From Cyrtodaria siliqua (lineage: Eukaryota > Mollusca > Bivalvia > Adapedonta > Hiatellidae), in contig JAWPHD010007120.1 in the NCBI GenBank assembly GCA_037043455.1, forward strand, positions 1-64,000: a stretch of 64,000 nucleotides of DNA. The letters are read 5' to 3'. The notes beneath the pieces are model-generated. The model was given only the letters and a program-made list of their open reading frames with translations, ran no database searches and was not told the DNA's origin. The position numbers and the translations under genes were made by a program. Positions 11,189 through 23,574 of this stretch are shown piece after piece. Positions within the stretch are counted from its first letter, which is position 1; every line of letters starts with the position of its first letter.

Positions 11189-11514
11189 GGTATGAAAGCA
11201 CTAATTATTTTCCCCATAGACACCAATGTTAAAGTGTCACATAGTAATGATTTGCTGCAAATTCAACTCAAGTATGGATAATGCAGCAGTGTAATGTTCA
11301 TATAGAAAACTATTTTTCCACTTGAAAAATCACCAGAAAACGATGGGTCACAAGACATGTAAGAAAGTTCTTGTTTGTTTACTAAACAGATCAAGGGTAC
11401 AGCTGTTTTTATTGATCGACTGTTTTCATTGCTCACAACGTGTAAGCATAGAGTCGAAATTTCGAAAATGTTCATCAGTGATCCAGTAAAACCTATTAAT
11501 ACGCTTCTAATACA

Positions 11515-11640
11515 TATAACCACAAAATCGAATAGAAATGGGCATTTTTTCCCTACTTATAATGCCCATTTCCATCGAAAAAGGAGGGATTACTTTTTAT
11601 TATAGGAACTACACCTCGGAGGTTTACATGTAATTGGTGG
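11515..11640 (+). repeat. R8 dispersed repeat
   Basis: AACCACAAAATCGAA, GGAGGGATTACTTTTTATTA and CTCGGAGGTTTACATGTAAT recur in the same order at 27305-27430. This copy contains an inverted repeat (GAAATGGGCAT / ATGCCCATTTC). Confidence 0.75.
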
Positions 11641-11784
11641 TGGTAAACCTCTATAGATACCTTACTTCAGTAGGCCGACATATGTTGTAGACTGTCATCT
11701 ACAATCAACAAGACTATCGGTAGAACCGATGGATGGTTTCTGAATAAAAGGGACGAACTGCAATCTTGAAATTGTTATAAAAAT

Positions 11785-11925
11785 TTGTTTTTGTTTGTAT
11801 GGTGTTTTACGTCATTTTCAACACATGTAAGGATATGACTGTCGATGTTTTGTGGTGGAGGCAGACCACCCATTTTTCCCGGGTAGAACCAGTACTGTAC
11901 ACCTCACAGCATCCGTAAGAATTAA
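11785..11925 (-). mobile_element. SINE S1, 5'-truncated, minus strand
   Basis: The reverse complement carries ACTGGTTCTACCC, TGGTCTGCCTCCACCA and CACATGTGTTGAAAATGACG, as in copies A and B, but the tRNA-like head is missing. It interrupts the repeat also seen at 1640-1860 (the AGCATTAA junction). Confidence 0.85.
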
Positions 11926-12604
11926 GCATTAAAATTAGCGTCACGATATATTAATTCAATATAATTTTAACTTTAAAACTACTTGCATATCATTAAATCA
12001 GTCGGAGATTTCAACTGTAACAACGTTTAAATGCTGAACTTCCCCTACATATGGTTAAACACTTGTGCAGTAAAAAGCAAGATGGCTGTACATATGACTT
12101 TGTGGTGTGCGCGTGTGTTGGGTAGGTGGTGGGTGGGGAGGATAAGGCCAATTATTTTAACAATACGAGAGAGCACATGAGTCAACTCAGTCACATTATA
12201 AGTTAGTCACATTATACGTCCGTCACATTAGCTCAGGCGCGTGGCATATAACCTGAATGAAATCACTGTCAAACAATTTTTTCGGAATACGTTAGCTGCC
12301 GTTAATATGCGCTTAATATCCTACGTTTGTGTTTGTTCATGTTTATTATAACTCTTAACGTTTTCCCCATTCACTTACCTTGATATTGACGTACTAGTAG
12401 TTCTGGAAGAGCTATTGATTTTTTTAAACTGCCGAGTGGACCCAATTTACTTTCCATGCTCAAATTATTTCATATAGAGTGATCTACTAACCTAAGTATA
12501 ACCAAAAGGTACGTACTAATAAATGACAGTACTAATTAGCATTTCTGATGATTAACTAATAATCTGATAAGACAGAGATGTTCCGAATAAAGAAAAGGAA
12601 ATTA
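11926..12604. other. Repeat remnant then no feature recognised
   Basis: 11926-12000 is the continuation of the repeat shared with 1800-1860. The remaining ~600 bp show no supported gene or repeat, apart from three short GTCACATTA copies near 12190-12235. Confidence 0.5.
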
Positions 12605-12920
12605 TTAGACAGGGGCATAGTCTGGATATAACTGATGAATAGGCAGCCGAAGTGACATGTTTAGGGACGAAACCACGAACGGCTAGGGGGCTAGGGGATC
12701 CTGGGATATTTTTTTTTAAATCTAGATTCTTTTAGGTGGCATTTTAAGCATTTCAGAGTCCTAAACAACGTGTTAAGACTGAAATCGATACTCTTTTAAT
12801 ACTGTAAACATAAAGTTTATTTTATTCTTCAACCTGAAGTAGATTTGTTTAAAACAATCGGCAAAATTCTGTGTAGGCAGCTTCCTTTCTGCACTAAGGC
12901 AGCTACGCTCCTGCTAGAAT
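12605..12920. mobile_element. Degenerate MITE-like element
   Basis: Begins ACAGGGGCATAG and ends CAGCTACGCTCCTGC, imperfect inverted ends of the same CAGGGGCGTAGC type seen at 4128 and 16133. Highly decayed; boundaries uncertain. Confidence 0.35.
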
Positions 12921-13605
12921 GTAGGTTATTCTTCTCACGAAGCAGTTTCTAGGATAAGTAATCAGTATAAAAAAATGCTTGGAGAAGTAATCTATATCAT
13001 CAGGTGCTTTTTTTACATTCTCTACTGGCACTTACCAGGTTAATTACCCCAGGTATACGCGAACGCGTACACAATGAGAACGTAATGCATTTGAGATGGC
13101 CTCATGCGAAAACGAATGCAGATGAAATGCTCATCGAATGAAACGTGTGTTAAGACAAAAAGATCATTGAGTGGTATGAAAGAAAAAGAACATCTAATGT
13201 TTTTGTGAACACTATAAACAAGTCATGCATTCCATAACAACGAAATGGGTTAACGAATTGAACTGAACAGGGGTTTTACGGCGCACGAACACAAGAAAGG
13301 TTATATGGCGCCAAACAGGGATGAACATGCCAGGTTCATCCTCTATAAAATATGGAGAATGAGCCTAGAACCTTCTAACCACCAGAACTGCAGAGTTGCT
13401 GCAAATTCTATTGCAGACACTCCATTTACGATGGAGCCACGTTTTCACATTTGCATATGCGGTGTCCTTAAGAAAAACTTGAATGAGCATGATAAAAAAA
13501 AATGACAAAATGAACATGAAGGGAGAGATGGGATTTGCAACACGATGAACGTATTTTGAAATGTTCCTATTCATCATATTTACTCATGCGTACATGTAAC
13601 CATTG
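12921..13605. other. Mostly featureless; possible SINE tail near 13255-13330
   Basis: TTGAACTGAACAGGGGTTTTAC and GGCGC...TATGGCGCCAAAC resemble the tail of a minus-strand SINE, but too little remains to assign it. No supported coding frame. Confidence 0.35.
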
Positions 13606-14589
13606 TTAAAGGGACACACGGCAATCTTGGTTTAGAAAATCTGACGGCGTCCCGTCCTTTTTTTCCTACATAACTAGCATTTGTTTAATTATTAATAGTA
13701 ATTATAAGAATAGTATAAAGCCCTTTTTTTGACATTTCTAAACGTTGATAATATTGCACCAATAATATATTTAAACCTTTGATAGAATATGACGGAAACA
13801 AGGAAACTCAAAATGTTATTTAATTGTATGCAAGCTGGTTTAAAGTCAACATGATACTGGATAAATAAATTGTTAGCTCTGTCCAGACGCTTTTGTGCCC
13901 ATCTCGTTAAGACGTTTTATCTGGTTATGTGGTGGAGTGTTCATTATAATGCAAAATGTACTGTAAACTATTGCAAAAAATATACTAATTTCACCTTAAA
14001 CTCTGATTTTAAGGTTGCGTAATTATTACAAAAAAGTGACGCATTATTTTCAAATAATTACCCCTATTTCTAAGTTCTCAACAGAAATTACTAAAACATT
14101 CTGTAAACTGCACTTTTTAAGACATTTCATTTCGTTTGTTAAACTTAGTTTAAAATTATCAATAATAATATAACTCACTGCTTATGTACGTGACTCTTCC
14201 CTCCCTTGAACAATGATCAGTGTTAATTTTGAACAGTGAACAGTGTAAATTTGAACAGCGCAAATATTGAACAGTGAATAGTGCAAATAGTGAACAGTGA
14301 ACATATTTTATGAACAGTGAGTGTAAATAGTGAACAGTGATTAAATGAACATTCAGATTATATATACATTACACACTTGAAGTAATACTTTCAGTAAAGT
14401 CATACATTTTCATCTCTTTATTATTTAAGAGTGCCGTCCGAGTGACTATTTACATCACTTGGATTTTATTGTATATACAATAATAAAGTTTTATGAAAAA
14501 CAAAAAAATATGCGGTGGAGGGACGTTAAACCTTAGAACGACACACACAATGCTGACAAACACTTCAGTATTACCATGTGTCCCTTTAA
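13606..14589. mobile_element. TTAA-flanked MITE, 984 bp
   Basis: Starts TTAAAGGGACACACGGCAAT and ends ATTACCATGTGTCCCTTTAA, which are 20 bp terminal inverted repeats with three mismatches. Both ends are bounded by TTAA (13606-13609 and 14586-14589), the target typical of piggyBac and Kolobok elements. No transposase is encoded. It carries its own minisatellite at 14215-14345. Confidence 0.75.
14215..14345 (+). repeat. GAACAGTG minisatellite inside the TTAA MITE
   Basis: Irregular tandem array of GAACAGTG and AGTGCAAAT/AGTGTAAAT words, about nine copies, AT-rich spacers of varying length. Confidence 0.8.
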
Positions 14590-15879
14590 CATGAAAAAAG
14601 CTGGACAATTACACTCAATATTGTTAGTTTTGTTTAATCTAAATTCATAATTATGATATATACTGATATATACTCAATCCTCATCCAAACCCGCCCCGCT
14701 ACGCTTCTCCCCCACACCCGCCCACACGACCACAAACACACTTATTTAAATCAATATTAGGTACAAGATTGGGTGAATTTATTTGTTCAGCTGATTTTCC
14801 CATGATAAAATATCATCATAGTCTCATTCATATGTTTATGGTTGTAAAGTGTGTGTGTGCGTGGAGGTGGGGCGGGGTGCTACAGAGAGGGAGCTGGGTT
14901 TTTTATTCATGTAGACATGTGTGTAATTATATGATATAAATGATGTTCTTAGGCAAATGTCAAACGCAATAACATACTCATCGTCTGTTGCCGACCAAGT
15001 AAAAGGAAAATAACAATCCATTACATTTCTGACAACAGTTGTCTGATAAACATGTGATATTGAAATAACTGTGAGTGTACAAAGAGGGATAATTCTACAT
15101 TAATGATATTTCTAAAAAGCTATTTAACTGCATGTAAGATATTATTGTAGAGCTGTAACGATTTTTTGTTGTTATAGATGTAATACGGTTCCGTATATCA
15201 ACATATATCGACAGCGCATTTGTTGTGGTTATACATTCTTTTTGATATTAGTCCATAATAGTATTTTAACTAAATAATAATAACGTTTTCCAATATTGTT
15301 TTATTACAGCACACATACAGGTAACACTTCCAAGTAAATTTAAAGTAAAAGTGACAAAGTTCTTGAATAACAGTATTCGCATAGTATACATGATGTGAGA
15401 CGGCCGACGGACAGCAAGTCCGAGGGCATCTCTTAAAAGCATAACTATAACTAACTGGACTCTTTGATGGCTGACTGTAGATTCTATTTCTCACTGATCT
15501 TCTGATTTTATACAGGAAATACGAATCCATTGGTAACCGTTATAGAAACAGTTACTAACAACATAAAAAATAAAATGCCCCTTAATGTGTATTGACAACA
15601 CAGTTGCTTGTAAATGTTTATGTCATTTGAGTTCTAGTTGTGAAATCTTGAGACCTCAACCTTCATAATCGTGAAAATCGGCTAAACTTAGACGCATGTT
15701 AATTAACTAATACTGACATCTGCACACTGTAAGCAAGTATTAAACCATAAACCAATCAATGAACTACTAACAAAGAGACATTGCAAGCTTGAATATTGCA
15801 AGCTGATAAAAGGATCTGTAAGGTGCAAAAGACATTCTGTAAATCTCTGTTACATAACTTAAGTAATTGTTATTGTGAT
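14590..15879. other. No feature recognised
   Basis: AT-rich DNA with a short GT-rich tract near 14848-14862. The open frames of 61 and 86 codons lack any recognisable protein character. Confidence 0.5.
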
Positions 15880-16735
15880 CCGCAATTCCTCTTACTGCCC
15901 TCACAGACATATTAATAAACAGATAGGAAACGTCCTATCTTAACCAATGCAGTAACCAAAATATCACGTGGCACCATAACTTTTCCTTCTATCTGTGCTG
16001 CCCTCTGTCATTGTATCAAGCTCCATTCCAATCCCATTAGTCGTGTTCAAGTTATGCCCCGGATTTGAGTTATAGGCATAAAATAACCGAGGGAAATAAC
16101 TCTAATTTGAATGAAGAAAGCGTTACGAATATCAGGGGCGTTCCTGGGGCTAATTTAGGTATACTCACCATAGAGTTTGGGATTCACAAATGTGCCTAAC
16201 CCCACTATACCTTCAGTTTTTATTGCATTTTTAGCCTTTTTTATTTGTTTGCTTCTTTAATAGCCTGAACGCACGTGCGTCAGTGCGTATGCCCAGGTAC
16301 GCCCCTGAATATATTTATCAATGTGTGTCGCTTCATTCCAGTCATATTAGTAGTTTTCAAGTTATGCTACTGACGAGAATAACAAATATTCATTACAAAG
16401 GGTAATAATTTTAATTTAAATCAAGATATTGGCATGGTTAGTATGCTCTGCACTTTCTTTCTTTCACTGCCCTCTATCACTGTGTAAAGTGTCATTCCAG
16501 TTCCGTTATTTGTCTTACACTACCGACAAGAATTTAAAGTTGAAATATACAAAGGGCAATAACTCTAATTTGGATGTCGATAGAGATAATTTTTTCGCTT
16601 TGCACTTTCCCTTATTGTCCTCTATCCCATTCCAATCCCATTAGTATGTTTAAGTTAAGACCCGGACAATAGAAGCGGAACGGACGGACAGACACATCGG
16701 CGAGTAATATGCTCCTCCGACTTTTTATTTGGGTG
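15880..16735 (+). repeat. R9 degenerate tandem repeats ending in GGACGGACAGAC
   Basis: CATTCCAATCCCATTAGT-like words recur near 16024, 16336, 16490 and 16628, with CAAGTTATG and AAAGGGTAATAA-type segments between. The array ends with GGAACGGACGGACAGACAC and ATATGCTCCTCCGACTTTT. The GGAC tail resembles other array elements in the window. Confidence 0.65.
16133..16307. mobile_element. 175 bp MITE nested in R9
   Basis: Ends CAGGGGCGTTCCTGGG and CCCAGGTACGCCCCTG, terminal inverted repeats matching at 15 of 16 positions. The flanks are AATAT on both sides, imperfect as an 8 bp duplication. The CAGGGGCG terminus suggests a hAT-type MITE. Confidence 0.75.
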
Positions 16736-16799
16736 GTGGTGGAAGAAATTTTAAAAAAAGTGGTCAGTTATGGGGTAGCATGTTTAGGAAGAGGTTGCA

Positions 16800-17210
16800 G
16801 AGATAGAGACATATATACAAACGCTTACCGTGTAAACCTTGATTTGCCTTATCACAATTTGGGTTCCAAATGAGCCAAGAATTTTATAGAAGACAACATT
16901 GCTAATGCAACATTCTGTATACTACTATAAAGAAGCGCGTGCTCAAATTTGATTAAGCTTGAACAAGAAATGTAATATATATATTCTGTAGACCTGTTAA
17001 CACAGCTTACATGCTAAATTCGATGTGAAATGTTGCATTGCACGTTTTACGGGATATCACAATTTGGGTTCCATGGGATTATAGCGTTCAAAATTACGTA
17101 TGCAACCCTCTAGACGGTAAGGAAGTCCATGTCCAAATTTGCTTGAGCTAGAACAAGATAGACATGTAACCACAGCTTACATGCAAAACTCGAGGTGGAT
17201 GCCAATGCCG
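16800..17210 (+). repeat. Two-copy diverged tandem duplication, ~200 bp
   Basis: ATCACAATTTGGGTTCCA occurs near 16852 and 17056. CAAATTTG(A/C)TT(A/G)AGCT near 16945 and 17131 is followed by GAACAAG, and the CACAGCTTACATGC segment recurs. Confidence 0.7.
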
Positions 17211-17747
17211 GGGACCGGATGTTTGCATGAGCCATTTTATGTTTCGAATAGTCGAGATAAAAATAGTAAAGCATTACTTACAATCTTTTTCCTACCGAAT
17301 AATGTCCCAAAACAAAGTAAGTTCTAACCGACTGATTTAAACTTGACACTGATTTATTATAAGTTTAACTATCATGCAGTTAATTAATAAATGCATATCC
17401 ATGTTTGAATTTGTAACATGTCTGATACCTTTAGTCTATATCATGGATATACAGTAGATATATGGTCTATACGTAGACGTCGGTAATATTGATGATGTAT
17501 TAGTGCTGTATCCCATAAGAAGAAACATGATATTACAATCATTAATTAGTAAAATCGACTTAATTTAAATATGTTGTATATATATAAAGCTGTTTATGAA
17601 TATTTATTTATAAAGGTCGGCTTGACTAGAAGAAGACACGCAAAGCAAGGTCCTCGTCGCTTAATAAAATGTGACTGTGTATGCCATTATTAAGCTTAAG
17701 AAGCGTATACGCATACGAATTGTCTCATCTGTGTAAATTATAATCCT
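17211..17747. other. No feature recognised
   Basis: AT-rich, with short repeated ATATGGTCTATA-like words only. Confidence 0.5.
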
Positions 17748-17960
17748 AACAAGAGGCCCAAGAGGCCCAAGAGGGCCTGTAGACGCTATACTTGTATGAT
17801 GTGATTCAAAAACATAAACATGATAGGGGCCAAACCAAGAAACATGTTATAACTCTATGTAAACTTTGAGTTATCGTGGCGGCCATTTTGAATATTTGAC
17901 GACAACGAAAAACACAAACTAGATAGAGGCCAACAACAGGAACATTCGTATGCTATTTAA

Positions 17961-18533
17961 CTATTGTTTGGGGCGCTTGTTTCAGCCAAAGGTTTTTTGG
18001 ACTTTTAAGATAAAATTAATCTACTACCTATATAAGTTATATATCAGTGGAACAGATATTTTTAGTGGTAAATAAAAATACCTTACTTTTCAAAATCGGT
18101 TGAGAAATAAAAAATATCATGTGCGAAAGTTGATTTTGATGGGTCATTTTCAATGCAAAATTCTGCTGCATGAACAATTCGAAAAATATATTTTTTTATA
18201 TTTTTTATTCAAATATAGTTTTAAATTGTTGGATATTAGTACATTAAGACACCCTGAAAGTTTTATAACAAAATATCAAGTTTTACTGAAGTTATTTGAC
18301 ATTTTGTAATTTTCTGCTGTCCCACCAACAAGGAATTTACATAGGAAAAGCCCCATCAAAAAATCATTCTGCCTGTAAAATATTTATTTCTCAACTGATT
18401 TTCAAAAGTAAAGTAGTTTTATTTACCACCAAAAATGCCAGTTCTAATGATATATAACTGATGTACGTATTATTTAAATTGCTCGAGTTACTGCAGAAAA
18501 ACCTTTGGCTGAAACAAGCGCCCCAAACAATAG
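17961..18533. mobile_element. 573 bp fold-back MITE nested in cassette 1
   Basis: The two ends are CTATTGTTTGGGGCGC and its exact reverse complement. The inverted arms extend well over 100 bp with decreasing identity (TTTCAGCCAAAGGTTTTT, then TATATATCA, TAGTGGTAAATAAAA and TTGAGAAATAAA in both arms). It splits one ~320 bp unit of the host array. The 69-codon frame inside is composed of AT-rich arm sequence and is not a gene. Confidence 0.85.
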
Positions 18534-18779
18534 AATGGAATACGTGGTAATATGTCGTTTGATAAATGTCCTTAAATTTGACCTAAGTTTAGCTCTGATG
18601 GCCATCATGGATTACTGGAGGCCCCATACCTAAATTTGACTAACCCAAAGATCATTGTGATTTATCAAAATCCTTCAAGCAGTTTCAGAGAAGATGTCAT
18701 TTTTAACCTTTTCGTATATAACTCTATGTAAACTTTGGGTCGCTGTGGCGGCCATTTTTGATTATTCGACGATAACGAA

Positions 18780-19104
18780 TTGAATTGAATGTTGTTTAAC
18801 GGCTCATCAACACAGTATAGGTTATTTAGAGCCGCCCCAGAGAGAGGGGAAGGATACATAGGAATCCGGGAACCGTGCCCTACTCTTATTATCGAATAGA
18901 TTCCTATGGTTCTTTAACGTGCTCGTGGGATAGACCGATACACGGGACCGCCAGGTTTACGTACCCATCCGACGGACGAGGCTAAGGGAAAGTGCCTTGC
19001 CCAAGAACACACCGACGAAACTCAGTGGCACCACAGAGGATTGAACCCGGGGCCTTCGGTTACAAATCCGCCGCGTTACCGAATGCGCCAGGCTAGCCCT
19101 CTCT
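18780..19104 (-). mobile_element. tRNA-derived SINE (family S2), minus strand, 8 bp target duplication
   Basis: On the minus strand the head has GTAACGCGGCGG (A-box region) and GGTTCAATCC (B-box). The body includes CAAGGCACTTTCCC, GGTCCCGTGTATCGGTC and CACGTTAAAGAACCATAGG, and the tail is a TTCAA repeat. It is flanked by ATAACGAA at 18772-18779 and 19105-19112, in the middle of a host repeat that normally reads GACGATAACGAAAAACAC. It is nearly identical to 42930-43241. Confidence 0.9.
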
Positions 19105-21409
19105 ATAACGAAAAACACAAACTTGATAGAGGCTATGGTATTTCACAAGAATGCAATAAGTGGTTTCGGAGGAGATGTTGTTTGAAATTTCCTTAAATTA
19201 GACCTAATTGTAGACATGGCGACCATCTTGGATGACCGGCGACCGCGAAAAACACAAATCTGAGAGGGACTATCCCAAATATTATGTTGATTAAGTTTCA
19301 TCAAAATCCTTCAAGAAGTTTCAGAGAAGATGTCATTTTTTAACATTTTCTTATATAACTCTATGTAAACTTTGGGTCGCCGTGGTGGCCATTTTGATTA
19401 TTAGACGAAAACGAGAAGCACAAACTTGATAGAGGCCAACCCAAGGAACATATATATGATATTTCACATGAATGGAATAAGTGGTTTTGGAGGAGATGTC
19501 GTTTGAAATTTCCTTAAATTTAACCTAGTTTTAGCCATGGCGGCCATCTTGGATGACTGGCAACCGCAAAAAAACACAAATTTTAGAGAGACTATCCCAA
19601 AGTTCATTGTGCTTAAGTTTCATCAAAATCTTTCAGGCAGTTTCAGAGAAGATGTAAGTTTTAACCTTTTCCTATATAACTCTATGTAAACTTTGGGTCT
19701 CCGTGGCGGCCATTTTGATTATTTGACGATAACGAAAAACACAAACTTGATAGAGGCTTACCCAAGGAACATGTATATGATATTTCACAAGAATGGAAAA
19801 AGTGGTTTCGGAATATGTGATGTCGTTTGAAATTTCATTAAATTTGACCTAGTTTTAGCCATGGCGGCCATTAAAATCCTTTAAGCGGTTTCAGAGAAGA
19901 TGTCATTTTTAAACTTTTCTTATATAACTCTATATAAATTTTGGATCGCCGTGGTGGTCATTTTGATTAATCGACGATAACGAAAAACACAAACTTTATA
20001 GAGGCCATCTCAGGGAAGATGTATATGATATTTCAGTAGAATGGAATTGGTGGTTTTGGAGGAGATGTCGTTTGAAATTTTCTTAAATTTGACATAGTTT
20101 TAGCCATGACGGCCATATTGGATGACTGGCGGCTGCAAAAAACACAAATCTGAGAGGGACTATACCAAATATCATTGTGCTTAAGTTTCATCAAAATCTT
20201 TCTGGCGGTTTCAGAGAAGATGTAATTTTTAACCTTTTCGTATATATCTCATGTAAACTTTGGGTAGCTGTGGCGGCCATTTTGATTATTCGACCATAAC
20301 GAACAACACAAACACAACACAAACAAACCCAAGGAACATGTATCTTATATTTCACAATAATGCAATAAGTGGTTTTGGAGGAGATGTCGTTATGAATTTA
20401 CTTAACTTTTACCTTGTTTTAGCCATGGCGGCCATCTTGGATGACTGGCGGCCGCGAAAAACACAAATCTGAGAGGGACTATCCCAAATATCATTGTGCT
20501 TAAGTTTCATCAAAATCTTTCAAGCGGTTTCAGAGAAGATGTCATTTTTAACCTTTTCCTATATAACTCTATGTAAACTTTGTGTCGCCGCGGCGGCTAT
20601 TTTTATTATTTGACGATAACGAAAAACACAAACTTGATAGAGACCAACCCAAGGAACATGTATATGATATTTCAGTAGAATGGAATACGTGGTTTCGGAG
20701 ATGTCGTTTGAAATTTACTTAAATCTTACTTAGTTTTAGCAATGTCGGCCATCTTGGATGACTGGCGGCCTTGAAAAACACAAATCTGAGAGGGACTTTC
20801 AAAAATATCATTGTGATTAAGTTTCATCGAAATCCTTCAAGCGGTTTCAGAGAAGATTATTGATTATTTGACGATAACGAAAAACACAAACTTGATAGAG
20901 GCCAACCCAATTTAGGAACATGTAAATGATATTTCAGTAGAATGAAATCAGTGGTTTCGTCGGAGATGTCGTTTGAAATGTCCTTAAATTTGACCTAGTT
21001 TTAGCCATGGCGGCCACCTTGGATGACTGGCGGTCGCGAAAAACACACATCTGAGAGGGGCCTTCCCAAGTAACAGTGTGATGAAGTTTCATCAAAATCC
21101 TTCAAGCGGTTTCAGTGGAGATGTCTATTTTATAAAATTTATAACAGACTGACAGACGGACGACTGACGAAACGTGATCGCATAAGCCCTCCTGGCCTTT
21201 GGCCAGTAGAGCTAAATATGACTAAAATTTCCGTTAATATTTACAGAAAATAACTATTTTAACTATTTTAAATACAAACACTTTTTGATAGTTTTTGTAT
21301 TGATGTTATCACCCAAAATAAGCGAAACACACACACACAAACACGCACGCACGCAAATAATGAAGAAAATAAAAGTTTCTGTATTTTACCCTATCCCGTC
21401 CTCAACTAT

Positions 21410-21625
21410 GGTGTACGATCGGGGTCAAAACTATAGATGTAGGTGCACCTATAAAAAAGTGTAGGTGGCACCTATAAAAGATATAGGTATGCCTTAACTT
21501 TTTATGGGTGCACCTGTAAAATTGTAGGTGCACCCATAAAATTGTAGGTGCACCCACAAAATATATATGTGCACCTATGAAATATATAATTAGACGTGCG
21601 CACAAACGTATCGGTGCACCTATAC
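21410..21625. repeat. Palindromic minisatellite around GGTGCACC
   Basis: Seven to eight units of 20-22 bp built on TGTAGGTGCACC(C/T)ATAAAA; the GGTGCACC heart is self-complementary. The last units are degraded (GTGCGC, TATCGGTGCACCTATAC). Confidence 0.85.
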
Positions 21626-22679
21626 TTTTTCCTTTTGAAATGACCAATCAGATTGCCGCTTATAAAAAGTATATGATAATATTTACTGCTGTATGGGTGG
21701 TGTCGCGTGAAGAATCCACGTTATGTAGGAAAGGTAAAATATCTGCTTTCACTGTCGATTTATAACAATTGCAAATCATATTGGATGTGCAAACCGAGTA
21801 ATTATTGATTAAACGTAAACCTAAATAAAAGAGTAATGAACTTAACAGTATTAAATAGCCTTACTATTTATCCTTGGTTAGGTTATATATGATATATGTA
21901 TCTATATATATATATATATATATACAATATATTATCACAAACACGTAAACGATTGGGAAGAAATAAGATAACTCGACACCAAATAAATAATAGAGAGAGA
22001 GAGGTCTGAAATACATAAAAACACGTGCGTGCGTGCGTGCGTGCGTGCGTGCCTGCGTATATGTGAACCGATAGAACATCACAAAGGTATAGGAACAACT
22101 GATTTTGGAATTCTTTGAATGTGTGTGTGTAGTCTACTTGTAGCAGATATAGTGCTGTCACACTGGAATACCGCGCCGTAGTACATGATAACCCATCAAC
22201 TCAACATATTCTGACACTGGTCCAACCAGACGTAACATTACCAACTATAAGCTTGTCAGGCAATGGTTTCAAGTGACTACTACCATTATTTTTAAAATCC
22301 TAGGTATGATGCGGTCGGGGATTGCACCCACTACCTACCGAATGCCAAGGCCACTAATCACTACGCTTAGGTTATATAAAACAAAATCGTATGTGTGTGT
22401 AGTTCTAAGGATTATACTCCCTCTACCTTCTGAGCCCCGAGAAGAATCCCACGTTGTCTCGACACACAGACATAATAACACTAATATGTTTGTGCTCGGC
22501 ATTATGTGTGGACTTTAAAGCAAAATCACATTTATATAAATTCCAACATCCAAAATGTGTGTTTTTGAAAGTAATCCCTTATTCTATACTATTTAAAATG
22601 CGATTAACACAACTGTTATAAAATTAGCATAAACAACCGTTTTCATTTGATACATGACAGGTGTTATAAAACATTTACA
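21626..22679. other. Microsatellites and repeat debris, no gene
   Basis: Contains (AT)n at 21903-21924, a short (GA)n near 21990 and (GTGC)n at 22024-22052. Near 22380-22440 TGTGTGTAGTTCTAAGG repeats a segment of the 1700-1740 repeat. Open frames here are simple-sequence products. Confidence 0.7.
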
Positions 22680-22945
22680 CCATCGTTAGGGTGATTCCGA
22701 GCTAGGCCTTTCCTCACCCCAGAGTTCCACCCCAGTTGTACACGAGAAATTGTACACATCTTGACACGAGATTTCATCATTTATGACAGGTGTTCTAAAC
22801 ATGCGCTCACACCTATGGATATACGCCATCTTCTAAGGTGCTGCCTATTTGGACCCATAATTTCCCTTCCAGATTTTTAGTACCTTAAATTTTGACACGA
22901 GATATATTGTGCCCGTCTTGACACGATATTTCAGTATTTATGACA
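22680..22945 (+). repeat. Diverged tandem units with GACACGAGAT motif
   Basis: CTTGACACGAGATTTCA, TTTTGACACGAGATATAT and CTTGACACGATATTTCA, together with TTTATGACAG(G)TGT, recur over ~260 bp, consistent with two to three decayed units. Confidence 0.6.
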
Positions 22946-23124
22946 GTTGTAAACATCCACTTTAATCACCGTCAATGTGATGTATATGTGGCACTCATAT
23001 TTAAATACAATATCTTTATTTATTTGCTAATGCTTGCAAAAAAGAACCAACGTTTTTAAACATTGTTAACCCGAGTCTAAAGAGCTATAGTTTGGAATTA
23101 AAGAACAGTTGAAGCTTTATAGTT

Positions 23125-23275
23125 GGTTGATTGAATTATGTTCTACGTCATTTTCAGCACATGTTAGGCTATATGTTAGGATCGATATTATAGTGGATGC
23201 AGATCATTCACTTTTTCCTGGGCAGAACCAGTATTCTTTACCTCCAGAATCTGTAAGAATCGATGGTTGATGGAT
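23125..23275 (-). mobile_element. SINE S1, 5'-truncated, minus strand
   Basis: The reverse complement has TTACAGATTCTGGAGGT, ACTGGTTCTGCCCAGGAAAA and CATGTGCTGAAAATGACG, matching S1 core and 3' part with several substitutions. The head is absent. Confidence 0.75.
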
Positions 23276-23574
23276 TCTGTGGCGAAGTCCAGTATAATTC
23301 TTACTTAATACTTCATTACAATAACACGCTTAATTCATAATAAATGTATCGGGAACCCTCCCCCTACCCACCACCCACCCATAGCACCCCCACCCTCACT
23401 CAAGAGAAACGTCTAACGTACTCTGGAACTCTACACATAAGAGACACGCACGCACGCACACATCCTATGCTTGTTTACGTTTGCATTTAATTGATGCGTT
23501 AACCATATCCGTGTACGAAATCATTCGTTGACTCCCCTCACGGTCTGATAATCGGACTCCCCTCAAAATCAAGT
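23276..23574. other. No feature recognised
   Basis: Includes C-rich CCCCCTACCCACC tracts near 23355-23400; otherwise unremarkable. Confidence 0.45.

Larger units (their letters stand above)
17748..21214 (+). mobile_element. Cassette element 1: constant hairpin ends, ~320 bp tandem core
   Basis: The 5' end reads AACAAGAGGCCC...GAGGGCCT, a hairpin (here with an extra AAGAGGCCC), then GTAGACGCT. The 3' end reads CTGGCCTTTGGCCAG followed by TAGAGCTAAA, preceded by a GACAGACGGACGACTGACG tract. The core is eight to nine ~320 bp units, each with AACTCTATGTAAACTTTGGG, GCGGCCATTTTGATTATT, GACGATAACGAAAAACAC and TTTCAGAGAAGATGTC. Units near 19385, 19706, 20274 and 20595 are 318-324 bp apart; one is shortened. 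The same ends bracket unrelated cores at 58984-61297 and, inverted, 56431-58266. No protein is encoded. The 3' hairpin plus CTAA loosely recalls Helitron ends, but that is only a resemblance. Confidence 0.8.

Noticed and set aside
17751..21214. Cassette 1 as a confirmed Helitron
   Set aside because: The 3' hairpin and CTAA are suggestive, but there is no clear 5' TC, insertion between A and T is not shown, and no Rep/helicase is present.
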